Shown piece by piece: positions 43,923 to 53,295 of a DNA stretch of 64,000 nt. Made by a program: the position numbers and the translations under genes. This DNA is from Labrys sp. KNU-23 (lineage in GTDB: Bacteria; Pseudomonadota; Alphaproteobacteria; Rhizobiales; Labraceae): positions 1,550,001 to 1,614,000 of the forward strand of contig NZ_CP043488.1 in the NCBI RefSeq assembly GCF_008330945.1, in the 5' to 3' direction. The notes under the pieces are model-generated. The model searched no databases. It was given only the letters and a program-made list of their open reading frames with translations, and was not told where the DNA came from. Position 1 is the first letter of the stretch, and each line of letters opens with the position of its first letter.

Positions 43923-45383
43923 TCACCCCTTCGGCAGCATGATGTTGATGGTCTTGGTCTCGGTATAGCCCAGCATCTCCTCGATGCCTTCCTCCCGCTC
44001 GATCCCCGAACTCTTCATGCCGCCGAAGGGAACGCCGATGAAATGCGCCGAAGAACCGTTGATCCAGGTGTGGCCGGCGCGGATCTTGCGCACCATCCGC
44101 AAGGCGTCGTTGATGTCGTTGGTCCATACCGCCGCCGTCAGGCCGTATTCGGTGCTGTTGGCCTTCTCCACTGCCTCGTCGAAGCTGCGCCATTTGCCGA
44201 CGGACAGGATCGGGCCGAACACTTCCTCCTGCCACAGCCGCATCCCCGGCTCGACATCGGCATAGACGGTCGGCTCGACCCAGAACCCCCTCTCGAACAT
44301 CGGACCATCGGGGCGCTTGCCGCCGGTCATCAGGCGCGCGCCATCCGTCCTGGCGCTCTCGAAGAAGGACAGCACCTTCTCCAACTGGACCCGCGAATTG
44401 ACAGGGCCCATGCCGGTATCGGGCGATTGCGGGTCTCCGAGCCGGATCGCCCTGACCTTCTCGACGACGCGCTTCAGCACGGCATCGTAGATGTCGGCAT
44501 GTACGAGGAGGCGGCTGGTCGAACCGCAGGACTGGCCCTGCCAGGCGAAGTTCATGCCGCGGACCGCCGCCTCGGCAATCCGCTCCGGATCGACATCCGG
44601 AAAGGCAATGAAGGGATTCTTGCCGCCGAGCTCCAGGCTGACATGCTTGACGCCGACCTCCGCCGCCGCGCGCTGGATCGCCCGCCCCGTCTGCGGCGAA
44701 CCGATGAAGGCGATGCGCTTGACCAGGGGATGCTGGACCAGGGCGTTGCCGACGGTCCGGCCGTCGCCGGTGACCACGTTGAAGATGCCGGGCGGCAGCG
44801 CATCCCGCGCGATCTGCGACAGGATCATGGCCGAGAGCGGGCTGGTTTCCGGCGGCTTGACCACGATGGCATTGCCGGCGGCCAGTGCCGCCGCGGTCCT
44901 CGCCACCGCGAACATCAGGGGATGGTTGAAGGGGGCGATGCGCACCACCACGCCATAGGGCTCGCGCAAGGTGATGTGCAGGTTTTCATGCGTGGAGGGG
45001 ATCGTCTGGCCCTTCAGCTCATGCGCGAGGCCGGCATAGTAGTCGAGGCTGTCGACCGCGAAGCCGACATCGCCACGCATGGGCGTGATGGTGTTTCCGG
45101 TATCGGCTACCTCGACCTTGAGGATCTCCTCCGAGCGGCTGCGCAGTGCCTTACCGAAATCACGCATGGCGCGGCTGCGCGCCAGGGGCGTGAGCGCGAA
45201 CCATTCCGGCCAGGCCGCATCGGCGGCCCGGATGGCCCGGTCGACATCCTCGACCGTCGCACGCGGCACCCGACCGATGACCTCTTCGGTCGCGGGATCG
45301 ATCGACAGGTCGAACGCGCCGTTGCTGGCATGCACGAGTTCGCCGCCGATCAGCATGTGGTCCGCCTGGGTGACGTAGTTCAT
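43923..45383 (-). CDS. Aldehyde dehydrogenase, paralogue 1
   Basis: 486 residues from the MNYVTQADHMLIGG start (GGGAGGAG about 11 bases upstream); the longer frame extends into the promoter. Complete ALDH: VRIAPFNHPLMFAVARTAAA, VKPPETSP (cofactor lysine), FIGSPQTG, LELGGKNPFIAFP (general base) and GQSCGSTSRLLVH, where the Cys is catalytic. Roughly three-quarters identical by eye to the ALDH at 61985-63439. Divergent from the 3-hydroxybenzoate hydroxylase gene, with a 17-base dyad between them. An aromatic aldehyde such as 3-hydroxybenzaldehyde is a plausible substrate. Confidence 0.87.
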   Translation of the reverse strand: MNYVTQADHMLIGGELVHASNGAFDLSIDPATEEVIGRVPRATVEDVDRAIRAADAAWPEWFALTPLARSRAMRDFGKALRSRSEEILKVEVADTGNTITPMRGDVGFAVDSLDYYAGLAHELKGQTIPSTHENLHITLREPYGVVVRIAPFNHPLMFAVARTAAALAAGNAIVVKPPETSPLSAMILSQIARDALPPGIFNVVTGDGRTVGNALVQHPLVKRIAFIGSPQTGRAIQRAAAEVGVKHVSLELGGKNPFIAFPDVDPERIAEAAVRGMNFAWQGQSCGSTSRLLVHADIYDAVLKRVVEKVRAIRLGDPQSPDTGMGPVNSRVQLEKVLSFFESARTDGARLMTGGKRPDGPMFERGFWVEPTVYADVEPGMRLWQEEVFGPILSVGKWRSFDEAVEKANSTEYGLTAAVWTNDINDALRMVRKIRAGHTWINGSSAHFIGVPFGGMKSSGIEREEGIEEMLGYTETKTINIMLPKG

Positions 45384-45502
45384 CGGATGGTGCTCCTCCC
45401 GTTCAACGTGCCGGTCGACAGGCCCGTTCGATTTTCCAGCCACCGGCCTCGCTTTCCGCAGGGCGTAGAACCGACGCGCATCGGAACGGATCATGGTGGC
45501 TC

Positions 45503-45553
45503 ATTTGATAATTGACAGTACACTGATTGTCAGTTAACTGTCAATTATCAAAT
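45503..45553. promoter_or_regulatory. Perfect 17-bp inverted repeat over divergent promoters
   Basis: Arms ATTTGATAATTGACAGT (45503-45519) and ACTGTCAATTATCAAAT (45537-45553) with a 17-base spacer. A second dyad, ACTGA-ttg-TCAGT (45522-45534), has the same centre. A TTGACA -35 element lies in each arm, one per direction, so a bound repressor would block both ALDH and the hydroxylase operon. Confidence 0.85.
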
Positions 45554-45673
45554 GCCTGATCGAACACTGCCAGGATCGCGAAGCCGGGGGTGCCTGCCCC
45601 GGCCCGCTGCAGGGGCTGCGATGCCGTGCGGACGGCACCGAGCCCAATGGCAGGGGCGGAGGAGACACTCGAA

Positions 45674-46885
45674 ATGCAACACAAGATCGTCATTGCCGGC
45701 GCGGGAATTGGCGGCCTGGCAACCGCGCTCGGCCTTGCCCGCAAGGGATATGCCAGCATCGTGCTCGAGCGTGCTCCGGCACTGGGCGAGATCGGCGCCG
45801 GCATCCAGCTCGGCCCGAACGCCTTTCATTCCTTCGACTATCTCGGCGTCGGCGATGCCATGCGCAAGCTGGCCGTCTATGTCGACCGGTTGCGCATGAT
45901 GGATGCGCTGACGGCCGAGGAGATCGCCTCCATCGACCTGACCGAACCGTTCCAGAAGCGCTTCGGCAATCCCTATGCCGTCATCCACCGCGGCGACATG
46001 CACCGTGTTCTGGTCGAGGCCTGCCGCGCCGATCCGCTCATCGACCTGCGCACCGGCTGCGCCGTGACCGGCTATGAGGAGGAGGGCACCAGCGTCACCG
46101 CGTTGCTCCAAGACGGCGAGCGCGTCAGCGGCAGCCTGTTGATCGGCGCCGACGGCTTATGGTCCAACATCCGCACCCAGCTGGTCGGCGATGGCGCGCC
46201 GCGGGTGACGGGGCATACCACTTATCGCAGCGTGATCCCTACCGAGCAGATGCCGGAAGATCTACGCTGGAACGCGGCGACCCTGTGGGCCGGCCCCAAA
46301 TGCCATATCGTCCACTATCCGCTGTCGGACTGGAAGAGCTTCAACCTGGTGGTCACCTACCACAACGACGCGCCGGAGCCGGTCGCCGGCAAGCCGGTCA
46401 GCCAGGAGGAAGTGCTCATCGGCTTCCAGCATGTCCATCCGCGCGCGCAGGACATCATCCGCCATGGCAAGGACTGGAAATTATGGGTGCTGTGCGACCG
46501 TGACCCGACCGATACCTGGACGAAGGGGCGGGTCGCACTGCTGGGCGATGCCGCCCATCCCACCCTGCAATATATGGCGCAGGGCGCCTGCATGGCGCTG
46601 GAGGATGCGGTCTGCCTGTCCGACGAGATCGCCGCTCATCCCGGCGACCATAAGACCGCCCTCACCTCCTACCAGCATCGCCGCGTCACCCGCACGGCGC
46701 GCATCCAGTTGATGTCGCGTGCGGTCGGTGATCACATCTACCATCCGGCGGGCGTCCACGCCCGATTGCGCAACGAGATCATGTCGGCCAAATCGCAGGA
46801 GCAATGGTACGACACGCTGCAGTGGCTGTATGGCAGCAACGGCCTCGGCCTAGCCTCGGCTCCCCAAGTTATTTCGGCGGCCTGA
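45674..46885 (+). CDS. 3-Hydroxybenzoate 6-hydroxylase (FAD monooxygenase)
   Basis: 403 residues from the ATG behind GGAGGAGA. Group A flavin hydroxylase: FAD motif IVIAGAGIGGLATALGLARK (residues 4-23), DG motif LIGADGLWSNIR, GD motif ALLGDAAHPTLQYMAQGACM then ALEDAVCLSDE. The LQYMAQGACMALEDA sequence is typical of 3-hydroxybenzoate 6-hydroxylases and salicylate-type enzymes. It would make gentisate (2,5-dihydroxybenzoate) with NADH and O2. The gentisate dioxygenase and downstream steps at 51.9-54.9 kb support this. Salicylate 5-hydroxylation would need a different enzyme. Confidence 0.87.
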   Translation: MQHKIVIAGAGIGGLATALGLARKGYASIVLERAPALGEIGAGIQLGPNAFHSFDYLGVGDAMRKLAVYVDRLRMMDALTAEEIASIDLTEPFQKRFGNPYAVIHRGDMHRVLVEACRADPLIDLRTGCAVTGYEEEGTSVTALLQDGERVSGSLLIGADGLWSNIRTQLVGDGAPRVTGHTTYRSVIPTEQMPEDLRWNAATLWAGPKCHIVHYPLSDWKSFNLVVTYHNDAPEPVAGKPVSQEEVLIGFQHVHPRAQDIIRHGKDWKLWVLCDRDPTDTWTKGRVALLGDAAHPTLQYMAQGACMALEDAVCLSDEIAAHPGDHKTALTSYQHRRVTRTARIQLMSRAVGDHIYHPAGVHARLRNEIMSAKSQEQWYDTLQWLYGSNGLGLASAPQVISAA

Positions 46886-46933
46886 CCGCCGCACACCGAC
46901 CCAGCCTTTCAAGAATATTTCGAGGACCTTCTC

Positions 46934-47728
46934 ATGTGTGTCGATAAATCCCACGCTTCCGAGGATGCCGCCGGTGTGGTCGTCGCCGATCAGGCCAGTG
47001 CCGGTGCGGCACCATCGCCGGCGCTGATCGAGGACCTGGTCAACGCCAACCACATCCTGTTCGACCAGGGCGTCGTGGATGCCTTCGGCCATGTCAGCGT
47101 ACGCCATGACGGCCGACCTGACCGCTTCCTGCTGGCGCGCAACATGGCGCCGGGGCGGGTGGCGGCCGAGGATATCATCGAGTTCACGCTCGACGGCGAT
47201 GCCGTCAACGCCGAGGGGCAGCGGGTCTATCTCGAGCGCTTCATCCACGGCGAGATCTATCGCCGCCGCCCCGACGTGATCGCCGTGGTCCACAGCCATT
47301 CGCATGCAATCGTGCCCCTGAGCGTGTCGAAATCCACCAGGCTGCGCGCACTGTTCCATATGGCTGGCTTCATCGGCCAGGCCGCTCCGGTGTTCGAGAT
47401 CCGCGAGGCCGGCGGCGACAGCACTGATCTCCTCATCAGCAACAATGCGCTCGGCCGCGCCCTCGCCGAAGAGTTCGACGCCAGCGACATCGTGCTGATG
47501 CGCGGCCATGGCTCGACCGTCGTCGCCCAGTCGCTGCCACAGGCGGTCTACCGAGCCGTCTATGCCGAGCTCAATGCCCGCTACCAGCTCGAAGCCAGCC
47601 GGCTCGGCGAGGTGACCTATCTCAGCGAGGGCGAGAGCCGGACGGCGGCGCAGAACATCGAGGCGCAGGTGCACCGGCCCTGGGACCTGTGGGTCGAGCA
47701 GGCAAAAGCGCGCCGCAGCAGGGGCTGA
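46934..47728 (+). CDS. Class II aldolase/adducin-family protein, possible decarboxylase
   Basis: 264 residues, with an extra N-terminal segment of about 30. Zinc-site motifs: VVHSHSHAIVPLSVSK near residue 115 (two metal His) and LMRGHGSTVVAQSLPQAVYR near 195 (third His), plus FGHVSVRHDG near 55. Relatives include fuculose aldolase and 3,4-dihydroxyphthalate decarboxylase. In an operon for 3-hydroxybenzoate use, decarboxylation or retro-aldol cleavage of an aromatic precursor is possible. It follows the hydroxylase by 48 bases. Fold assignment is firm; reaction unknown. Confidence 0.78.
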   Translation: MCVDKSHASEDAAGVVVADQASAGAAPSPALIEDLVNANHILFDQGVVDAFGHVSVRHDGRPDRFLLARNMAPGRVAAEDIIEFTLDGDAVNAEGQRVYLERFIHGEIYRRRPDVIAVVHSHSHAIVPLSVSKSTRLRALFHMAGFIGQAAPVFEIREAGGDSTDLLISNNALGRALAEEFDASDIVLMRGHGSTVVAQSLPQAVYRAVYAELNARYQLEASRLGEVTYLSEGESRTAAQNIEAQVHRPWDLWVEQAKARRSRG

Positions 47729-47811
47729 GGTTGGAGTCCGGCAGGCGGGCTGCTTTGATTTGCTGCGGACGATGATCTAACTATCGTCCCGCGAAAATTG
47801 GGTAGCATTCG

Positions 47812-48249
47812 ATGACAGAACTCTATGGCATGCCGGGACACCTCATCCGGCGCGCACAGCAGATATCGAGCAGCATCTTCGCCGAGGAATGCGACGGCTT
47901 CAATCTGACATCGGTGCAGTTCGCGGCGCTCTTCACCATCCGCGCCAATCCAGGCCTGGATGCGACGCGGCTGTCCAGTCTGATCGCTTTCGACCGCTCG
48001 ACCATCGGAGACGTGCTCGAACGTCTCGAGGCAAAAAAATGGATAAAGCGGCGGGCCAGCCCGACCGACAAGCGCGCCAAGCTGCTCTATCTCGCGCCGG
48101 CCGGCGAAAAGTTGCTGAGTGATGTCGAGCCGGCCGTGCACCGCGTGCAGCAGCGCCTGCTCGCACCGCTGCCGCCGGAGAGCCGTGCAACCATGATGCG
48201 CCTGCTGACGGAGCTGGTCAGCCTCCACAACGAGAGCACGCCCCCCTGA
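47812..48249 (+). CDS. MarR-family regulator 1
   Basis: 145 residues, winged-helix dimer. GHLIRRAQQISSSIFAEECD (dimerisation helix), LTSVQFAALFTIRANPGLDA, recognition helix region FDRSTIGDVLERLEAKKWIK and wing SPTDKRAKLLYLAP. Its PGHLIRR start and layout match MarR 2 at 55025, so they are paralogues. Third gene after the hydroxylase; likely binds one or more of the dyads at 43590, 45503, 48485 and 54950. Ligand probably an aromatic acid, as for many MarR proteins. Confidence 0.88.
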   Translation: MTELYGMPGHLIRRAQQISSSIFAEECDGFNLTSVQFAALFTIRANPGLDATRLSSLIAFDRSTIGDVLERLEAKKWIKRRASPTDKRAKLLYLAPAGEKLLSDVEPAVHRVQQRLLAPLPPESRATMMRLLTELVSLHNESTPP

Positions 48250-48291
48250 TTCCGATGCGGCTCACTCAAGCGCCTTCGATTTTGCACGACC

Positions 48292-48383
48292 TTTGTCATT
48301 GCCGGGCTTGACCCGGCAATCCAGCGCAGCGACCGATTGCGCGTGGCTTCTGCATTAGCCGGATCAAGCCCGGCTATGACAAA
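48292..48383. repeat. Palindromic repeat TTTGTCATTGCCGGGCTTGA, copy 1
   Basis: Outer arms of 20 bases (48292-48311 and 48364-48383) pair at 19 positions. Same arms as the element at 56563-56659. Dispersed palindromic element; any ORF through it is accidental. Confidence 0.85.
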
Positions 48384-48478
48384 TCGGAGCGTTTTCTCCT
48401 TCACCGAATTTGAGGCTGCGCCGTATCCGCCAGGCTCGATCAATGCCGAAATCACGTTGGATCTGTTGCTCGATGTTA

Positions 48479-48512
48479 TTGACAGTATACAGATTATATG
48501 TATACGTACTAA
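48479..48512 (+). promoter_or_regulatory. Promoter and operator of the MFS-GMC operon
   Basis: TTGACA at 48479-48484, 16-base spacer, TATACG at 48501-48506. GTATAC occurs at 48485-48490 and 48500-48505, 9 bases apart as in the hyuA dyad. The last 13 bases GTATACGTACTAA recur, inverted, at 54954-54966 in front of gentisate dioxygenase. Confidence 0.75.
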
Positions 48513-48632
48513 ATTGAAGAGTGCGAATGGCGAACCGCCTGGTTCCGCCCATTCGACACCCACAAGATACCAATAAGGATCCCGGCCGGTCCCTCCGGGA
48601 TAACGACCGGCAATTCGGGGAGAAACGAGACC

Positions 48633-49985
48633 ATGGCGAGCCCTTCGCTCAATGTTTCGCGGCTGATCGACGAAAGGCCGATCAGCGGGCTGCAGATCGC
48701 GGTGATCGGCCTGTGCGGCCTGATCAACTTCTTCGACGGCATGGACACCCAGTCGATCGGCGTGGCGGCACCGTTCATCGCCAAGTCGCTGGGCCTGACC
48801 ATCCCCCAGCTCGGCCCCGTCTTCTCGGCCGGCCTGTTGGGCGCGGCCCTCGGTGCCATCGGCTTCGGGGCCATTGCCGACAGGGTGGGGCGCAAGCGCC
48901 TCCTCATCATCGCGGCGCTGCTCATCGGCGTCTTCACCCTGTTCACCGCCTTCGCCCAGTCTTTCCATAGCTTGATGCTCTGCCGCTTCCTCGCAGGCGT
49001 CGGCCTGGGCGGCGCCACGCCCTGCTTCATTGCGCTGACGGCCGAATATACGCCGGAGCGCCACAGGGCGAGCTGCGTGACCTTGATGTGGTCCTCCTTC
49101 CCGCTCGGGGCGATGGCCGGCGCCTTCGTCAATTCGCGGCTGATCGAACATTTCGGCTGGCAGATGATCTTCTACATCGGCGGCGTGCTGCCGCTGGCCA
49201 TTGCCGCCATCCTGGCGATCTGGCTGCCGGAATCGCTCAAATTCCTGATCGTGCGCCGCAATGACCCGGCCAGGGCGCGCCGCATCCTCCGGCGCATGGG
49301 CCTTGCCACCCTCACCGACGGCACCGTGCTGGTGGCCGATGGCGACAAGACCGAACGGGCCTCCTTCGCCTCGGTGTTCCGCGGGGGACGCGCGTTCGGC
49401 ACGCTTCTGCTCTGGGGGCCCTTCTTCACGGGCATGGGCGTGCTGACCCTCACCGTACTGTGGACGCCGTCCCTGATGGGCATGAACGGCATCTCGCCGG
49501 CCGATGGCGCCTTTGTCGTCGCCTTCAACGGTCTCGGCGCCTTCTTCGGGCAGGCCGTCGCCGGCCGCTGTATCGAGCGGTTCGGCATCATCCCGACCAT
49601 GGTGCCGGCCTTCATCCTCGGGGCGGCCGCCACGGTCGGCCTAGGCTACAGCGTGGCGTCCGTGCCTGCAGCAGCCTTGTGCATCGGGCTCGTCGGCCTC
49701 TTCCTCGGCATCGGCACGGCCGGCGCCATCGCCATGGCCGCGGAAGTCTATCCCACCGCCATCCGCGCCACCGGCGTCGGCCTGAGCATGGCGGTCGGAC
49801 GGTTCGGCCAGGTCTGCGCGCCCTATTTCGTCGGCCAGATGCTCGCCATCGGCGCCCTGCCCAGCGTGATCATGATCAGTGCCGGCGGTGCGGCCATCGT
49901 CGGCGGCATCTTCGTGCTCTTCTTCAAGCTGTGGCTGTCGCACAGGCCTGCCACGGCCACCTCCGAACTGAAGGCAGTGTCCTGA
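48633..49985 (+). CDS. MFS aromatic acid:H+ symporter (AAHS family)
   Basis: 450 residues, ATG behind GGGGAGAAA. Twelve hydrophobic segments. NFFDGMDTQSIGVAAPFIAK (TM1 acidic motif of AAHS), FGAIADRVGRKRLLI (loop 2-3), GVGLGGATPCFIALTAEYTP and YPTAIRATGVGLSMAVGRFG. Relatives are PcaK, BenK and MhpT-like carriers. Likely brings 3-hydroxybenzoate or its precursor into the cell. Its stop overlaps the next start (TGATG). Confidence 0.88.
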   Translation: MASPSLNVSRLIDERPISGLQIAVIGLCGLINFFDGMDTQSIGVAAPFIAKSLGLTIPQLGPVFSAGLLGAALGAIGFGAIADRVGRKRLLIIAALLIGVFTLFTAFAQSFHSLMLCRFLAGVGLGGATPCFIALTAEYTPERHRASCVTLMWSSFPLGAMAGAFVNSRLIEHFGWQMIFYIGGVLPLAIAAILAIWLPESLKFLIVRRNDPARARRILRRMGLATLTDGTVLVADGDKTERASFASVFRGGRAFGTLLLWGPFFTGMGVLTLTVLWTPSLMGMNGISPADGAFVVAFNGLGAFFGQAVAGRCIERFGIIPTMVPAFILGAAATVGLGYSVASVPAAALCIGLVGLFLGIGTAGAIAMAAEVYPTAIRATGVGLSMAVGRFGQVCAPYFVGQMLAIGALPSVIMISAGGAAIVGGIFVLFFKLWLSHRPATATSELKAVS

Positions 49986-51661
49986 TGGCCGGCGAGACTC
50001 CCATCCCGGACGCCGGCACCTATGATTTCGTCGTCGTGGGCGGCGGCTCGGCCGGCTGCGTGCTGGCAAACCGGCTGACGGAAGGTGGCGCCAGCGTGCT
50101 GCTGCTCGAGGCCGGGCAATGGGATCGCGATCCCCTCATCCATATTCCCATCGGTATCGGCAAGATCTTTCCGCAGCGCCTGCACGACTGGGGTTATTTC
50201 ATGGAACCCGATCCCGGCATTGACGGCCGCGGCATCGAATGCGCCCGCGGCCGGGTGATCGGCGGCTCGTCCTCGATCAATGTGATGGCCTATGTGCGCG
50301 GCCATCGCAGCGACTACGATCGCTGGGCACGATCGGGCCTCGACGGCTGGTCCTATGCCGACGTGCTGCCCTATTTCCGCCGCTCCGAAAACTGGGAAGG
50401 CGGCGGCGATGCCTATCGCGGCGGCGAGGGCCCGCTGCGCGTGCAGCGCACTCGTTATCGCGACGCCATTCTCGGCGATTTCATCGAGGCCGGCCGCCAG
50501 GCAGGCTATCCGGTGACGACGGACTATAATGGCGCGCAGCAGGAAGGCTTCGACTACATCCAGGAAACCATTCATGCCGGCAGGCGCAACAGCGCCGCGA
50601 CCGCCTATCTCCGTCCGGCGCTTCGCCGCAAGAGCCTGCACGTCATCGTCGGCGCGCGCGCCGATCGCATCGAGATCACGGACGGCCGCGCAACCGGCAT
50701 TCGCTTCACGCAGGGCGGCCGCGCCCAGCTGGCCCAGGCGCGCCGCGAGGTCGTGCTCGCCGCCGGCGTGATCAATTCGCCCAAGCTGCTGATGCTCTCG
50801 GGGATCGGCGATCCCGCCCATCTGGGCGAGCACGGCATTGGCGTCAAGATTGCCAATCCCGACGTCGGCGCCAATCTGCGGGACCATCTCTCGGTGATGG
50901 CGAGCTACCGGCGCAAGAGCCCGAGCTGGTTCCAGCAGGAAATGCGCTATGACCGCCTCGCCATGGCCATGCTGAAATCACTGCTGCGCAAGGACGGCTT
51001 TGCCTCGGATGTGCCGATCGGCGTGACCGCCTTCCTCAAGACGCGACGGGACCTGGCAGCTCCGGATGTCCAGTTCCTGTTCCTTGCGGCCCCTTTCCCC
51101 GCTCGGCCCTATCTGCCCCCCTTTACAAGCCCGGTGCCGGACGGCTTCGGCTGCCGGGTCGCGCTGCTGCGCCCCGAGAGTGCCGGATCGATCAGCCTCA
51201 GCTCCGCCGATCCCGACGCCAAGCCGAGCATCACGCCGAACTTCCTGACCTCGGAGCGCGACCGCGACACGCTGCGCGAAGGCCTACGCATCCTGCGCAG
51301 GACCATGGACCAACCGGCCATGGCTCCTCATATCATCCAGGAAAACGCACCAGGTGCCGCTGCCCAGGACGACGAGGCGCTCGACGCCTTCATCCGCGCG
51401 ACCTCGGTGACCGTGCATCACCCGGCGGGAACCTGCCGGATGGGCGGGGCGCAGGATTCGCGCCGCGTCGTCGACGAGCAATTGCGGGTGGCCGGCGTGG
51501 ACGGGCTCAGGATCGTCGATGCCTCCGTCATGCCGGACCTGGTCGGCGGCAACATCAATGCCGTGGTGATGATGATCGCGGAAAAGGCGGCCGACCTGAT
51601 GCTCGGCAGGCTTGCTTTGGCACGTGCCGATGACATGCACCGGGGCACCATTGCCGCATAA
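49985..51661 (+). CDS. GMC-family FAD alcohol dehydrogenase, aromatic cluster
   Basis: 558 residues, start overlapping the MFS stop by one base. YDFVVVGGGSAGCVLANRL then LLLEAGQWDRDP, ARGRVIGGSSSINVMAYVRG (signature 1), REVVLAAGVINSPKLLMLSG (signature 2) and the active-site VTVHHPAGTCRMGG, NINAVVMMIAEKAADLML. Translational coupling to the AAHS importer suggests that the imported compound is an alcohol, for example a hydroxybenzyl alcohol, which the enzyme oxidises to the aldehyde for ALDH 1. It is a distinct relative of the GMC enzyme at 13647-15362. Confidence 0.87.
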   Translation: MAGETPIPDAGTYDFVVVGGGSAGCVLANRLTEGGASVLLLEAGQWDRDPLIHIPIGIGKIFPQRLHDWGYFMEPDPGIDGRGIECARGRVIGGSSSINVMAYVRGHRSDYDRWARSGLDGWSYADVLPYFRRSENWEGGGDAYRGGEGPLRVQRTRYRDAILGDFIEAGRQAGYPVTTDYNGAQQEGFDYIQETIHAGRRNSAATAYLRPALRRKSLHVIVGARADRIEITDGRATGIRFTQGGRAQLAQARREVVLAAGVINSPKLLMLSGIGDPAHLGEHGIGVKIANPDVGANLRDHLSVMASYRRKSPSWFQQEMRYDRLAMAMLKSLLRKDGFASDVPIGVTAFLKTRRDLAAPDVQFLFLAAPFPARPYLPPFTSPVPDGFGCRVALLRPESAGSISLSSADPDAKPSITPNFLTSERDRDTLREGLRILRRTMDQPAMAPHIIQENAPGAAAQDDEALDAFIRATSVTVHHPAGTCRMGGAQDSRRVVDEQLRVAGVDGLRIVDASVMPDLVGGNINAVVMMIAEKAADLMLGRLALARADDMHRGTIAA

Positions 51662-51748
51662 AGGAATGAAACGGCAATGCTGCGCAGCATTGTAGTTTTT
51701 GATGATTCAGTCCGAAATAATACTAACGGCCGCGATGTTTGACCCCCG

Positions 51749-51835
51749 CGTCATTGCGAGCGCAGCGAAGCAATCCGGGAGCCGTGACCGTCACGGTTTC
51801 CAGCTCTGGATTGCTTCGCTGCGCTCGCAATGACG
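51749..51835. repeat. Perfect palindromic repeat with 28-bp arms
   Basis: Arms 51749-51776 (CGTCATTGCGAGCGCAGCGA onward) and 51808-51835 are exact reverse complements; a nested CCGTGA-ccg-TCACGG sits in the loop. Lies between converging genes, where it could also end transcription from both sides. Confidence 0.9.
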
Positions 51836-51915
51836 ATGCTTGATCGGTCAAGCGTCGATATCGTCGGTATAATTTATCTAGCCAGAACCTTGGCGTTCGG
51901 GAGGCCGAACTGACA

Positions 51916-52563
51916 TCAAGCCTCCCAGTCGGGCTGCTTCCTGGGATGGGCGTCGGCAAAGGCCGGAAGGGCCTCGCAGGCGGCATGGACGGCCAGGAGG
52001 CGCGGCATGGCCGAGAGGTCGGCGCCGAAACGCTGGGCCGAGAAGACCTGCGGCACCAGGCAGATATCGGCAAGGGTCGGCGTCTCGCCGAAGCAGAAGG
52101 TCGAAGGCGCGCGCCGTGCGAGCAGCGCCTCGCAGGCGGCAAGGCCCTCGATGATCCAGCGCTGGCACCAAGCATCGAGCGCTGCCTGGTCTGCCGCGAA
52201 ATTGGCCTTCAGATAATCGAGGACGCGAAGGTTCTGCAGCGGATGCACGTCGCAGGCGATAATTTGCGCGAAGGCCCGCGCTTCAGCGCGCAGGTTCGCT
52301 TCCTGCGGAAGCAGCTTCGGCCCCGGCCGCGTTTCGTCGAGCCATTCGATGATGGCGAGCGACTGGGTCAGCCGGAAGCCACCCTCCTCCAACGTCGGTA
52401 CCAGCGCCTGCGGGTTCAGGGCCCGGTAGGCCGGGGTCTTCTGCTGACCGCCGTCCTTGCGCAGATGAACCGACGAAAAATCGTAGGCCACGCCCTTCAG
52501 GTTGAAGGCGATGCGGCAGCGATACGCCGACGAGGAGCGGAAATAACCGTGGAAATGGATCAT
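51916..52563 (-). CDS. Maleylpyruvate/maleylacetoacetate isomerase (zeta-class GST)
   Basis: 215 residues. N-terminal thioredoxin-like domain with the zeta active-site motif [18 protein letters not shown] (SSxxxR at residues 9-16) and [21 protein letters not shown] (glutathione contacts). Helical C-terminal domain contains [12 protein letters not shown] and [19 protein letters not shown]. Converts maleylpyruvate to fumarylpyruvate with glutathione. Its start overlaps the hydrolase stop as ATGA, so it is translated with the pathway. Confidence 0.9.
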   Translation of the reverse strand: MIHFHGYFRSSSAYRCRIAFNLKGVAYDFSSVHLRKDGGQQKTPAYRALNPQALVPTLEEGGFRLTQSLAIIEWLDETRPGPKLLPQEANLRAEARAFAQIIACDVHPLQNLRVLDYLKANFAADQAALDAWCQRWIIEGLAACEALLARRAPSTFCFGETPTLADICLVPQVFSAQRFGADLSAMPRLLAVHAACEALPAFADAHPRKQPDWEA

Positions 52564-53261
52564 TCCGCTGCCCCGATCGTCAATTCGATCGGATCGAGGC
52601 CATCGATGCCGCCGGTGATGACGTCGCCGGCTACCACGGCGCCGACGCCGGCCGGTGTTCCGGTCATGATCAGGTCGCCCGGTTGGAGATGGTAGTAGTG
52701 CGAGAGATGGCTGACGATCTCCTCGACCTTCCAGATCAGATCAGCGAGATGGGCCTCCTGCCTGGTCTCGCCATTGACCGCCAGATGGATGCGCTGCGGC
52801 CCGATCGCCGCGAAATCGGACGCCTTGGTCACGGCGGCGAAGACGGCGGATTGCTCGACATCCTTGCCGAGGTCCCAGGGGCGCTGCTTGGCGCGCGCTT
52901 CGAGCTGGAGATCACGGCGCGTCATGTCGAGGCCGCAGGCATAGCCATAGATCGCCTTGGCGGCCGCGGCGCGATCCGCCTTGAAGATCGGTGCGCCGAT
53001 GGCGATCACCAGTTCCATCTCATAGTGGAAATTCGAGGTCCCAGGCGGATAGGCGACCGTCGCGCCGCTCTGCTCGGCGGTCAGCGCTGATTTGGTGAAA
53101 TAGAACGGGGCTTCGCGGTCCACTTCCACCCCCATCTCGGCGGCATGGGCGGCATAGTTGCGGCCCACGCAGAAGATGCGGTGGATGGGATAGGCCGCTG
53201 CGTCGCCCTTCACCGGCACGGTTGGCCAGGCGGGGGACGCAAACAGGTTCGTGCTCGTCAT
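52560..53261 (-). CDS. Fumarylpyruvate hydrolase (FAH family)
   Basis: 233 residues from [10 protein letters not shown], behind [25 protein letters not shown], metal ligands in [12 protein letters not shown] (two Glu) and [18 protein letters not shown] (Asp), then SFxD-like [14 protein letters not shown] and [19 protein letters not shown]. Cleaves fumarylpyruvate to fumarate and pyruvate, the last gentisate step. The long upstream in-frame extension overlaps another gene and is rejected. Confidence 0.92.
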   Translation of the reverse strand: MTSTNLFASPAWPTVPVKGDAAAYPIHRIFCVGRNYAAHAAEMGVEVDREAPFYFTKSALTAEQSGATVAYPPGTSNFHYEMELVIAIGAPIFKADRAAAAKAIYGYACGLDMTRRDLQLEARAKQRPWDLGKDVEQSAVFAAVTKASDFAAIGPQRIHLAVNGETRQEAHLADLIWKVEEIVSHLSHYYHLQPGDLIMTGTPAGVGAVVAGDVITGGIDGLDPIELTIGAAE

Positions 53262-53295
53262 CGGTTTATTCCTTTTGCTGTGATGCCAGCGACGC

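Larger units (their letters stand above)
48250..48632. other. Region with palindromic repeat and MFS promoter
   Basis: 383 bases without a gene: a repeat at 48292-48383 and a promoter with operator at 48479-48512. Confidence 0.7.
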
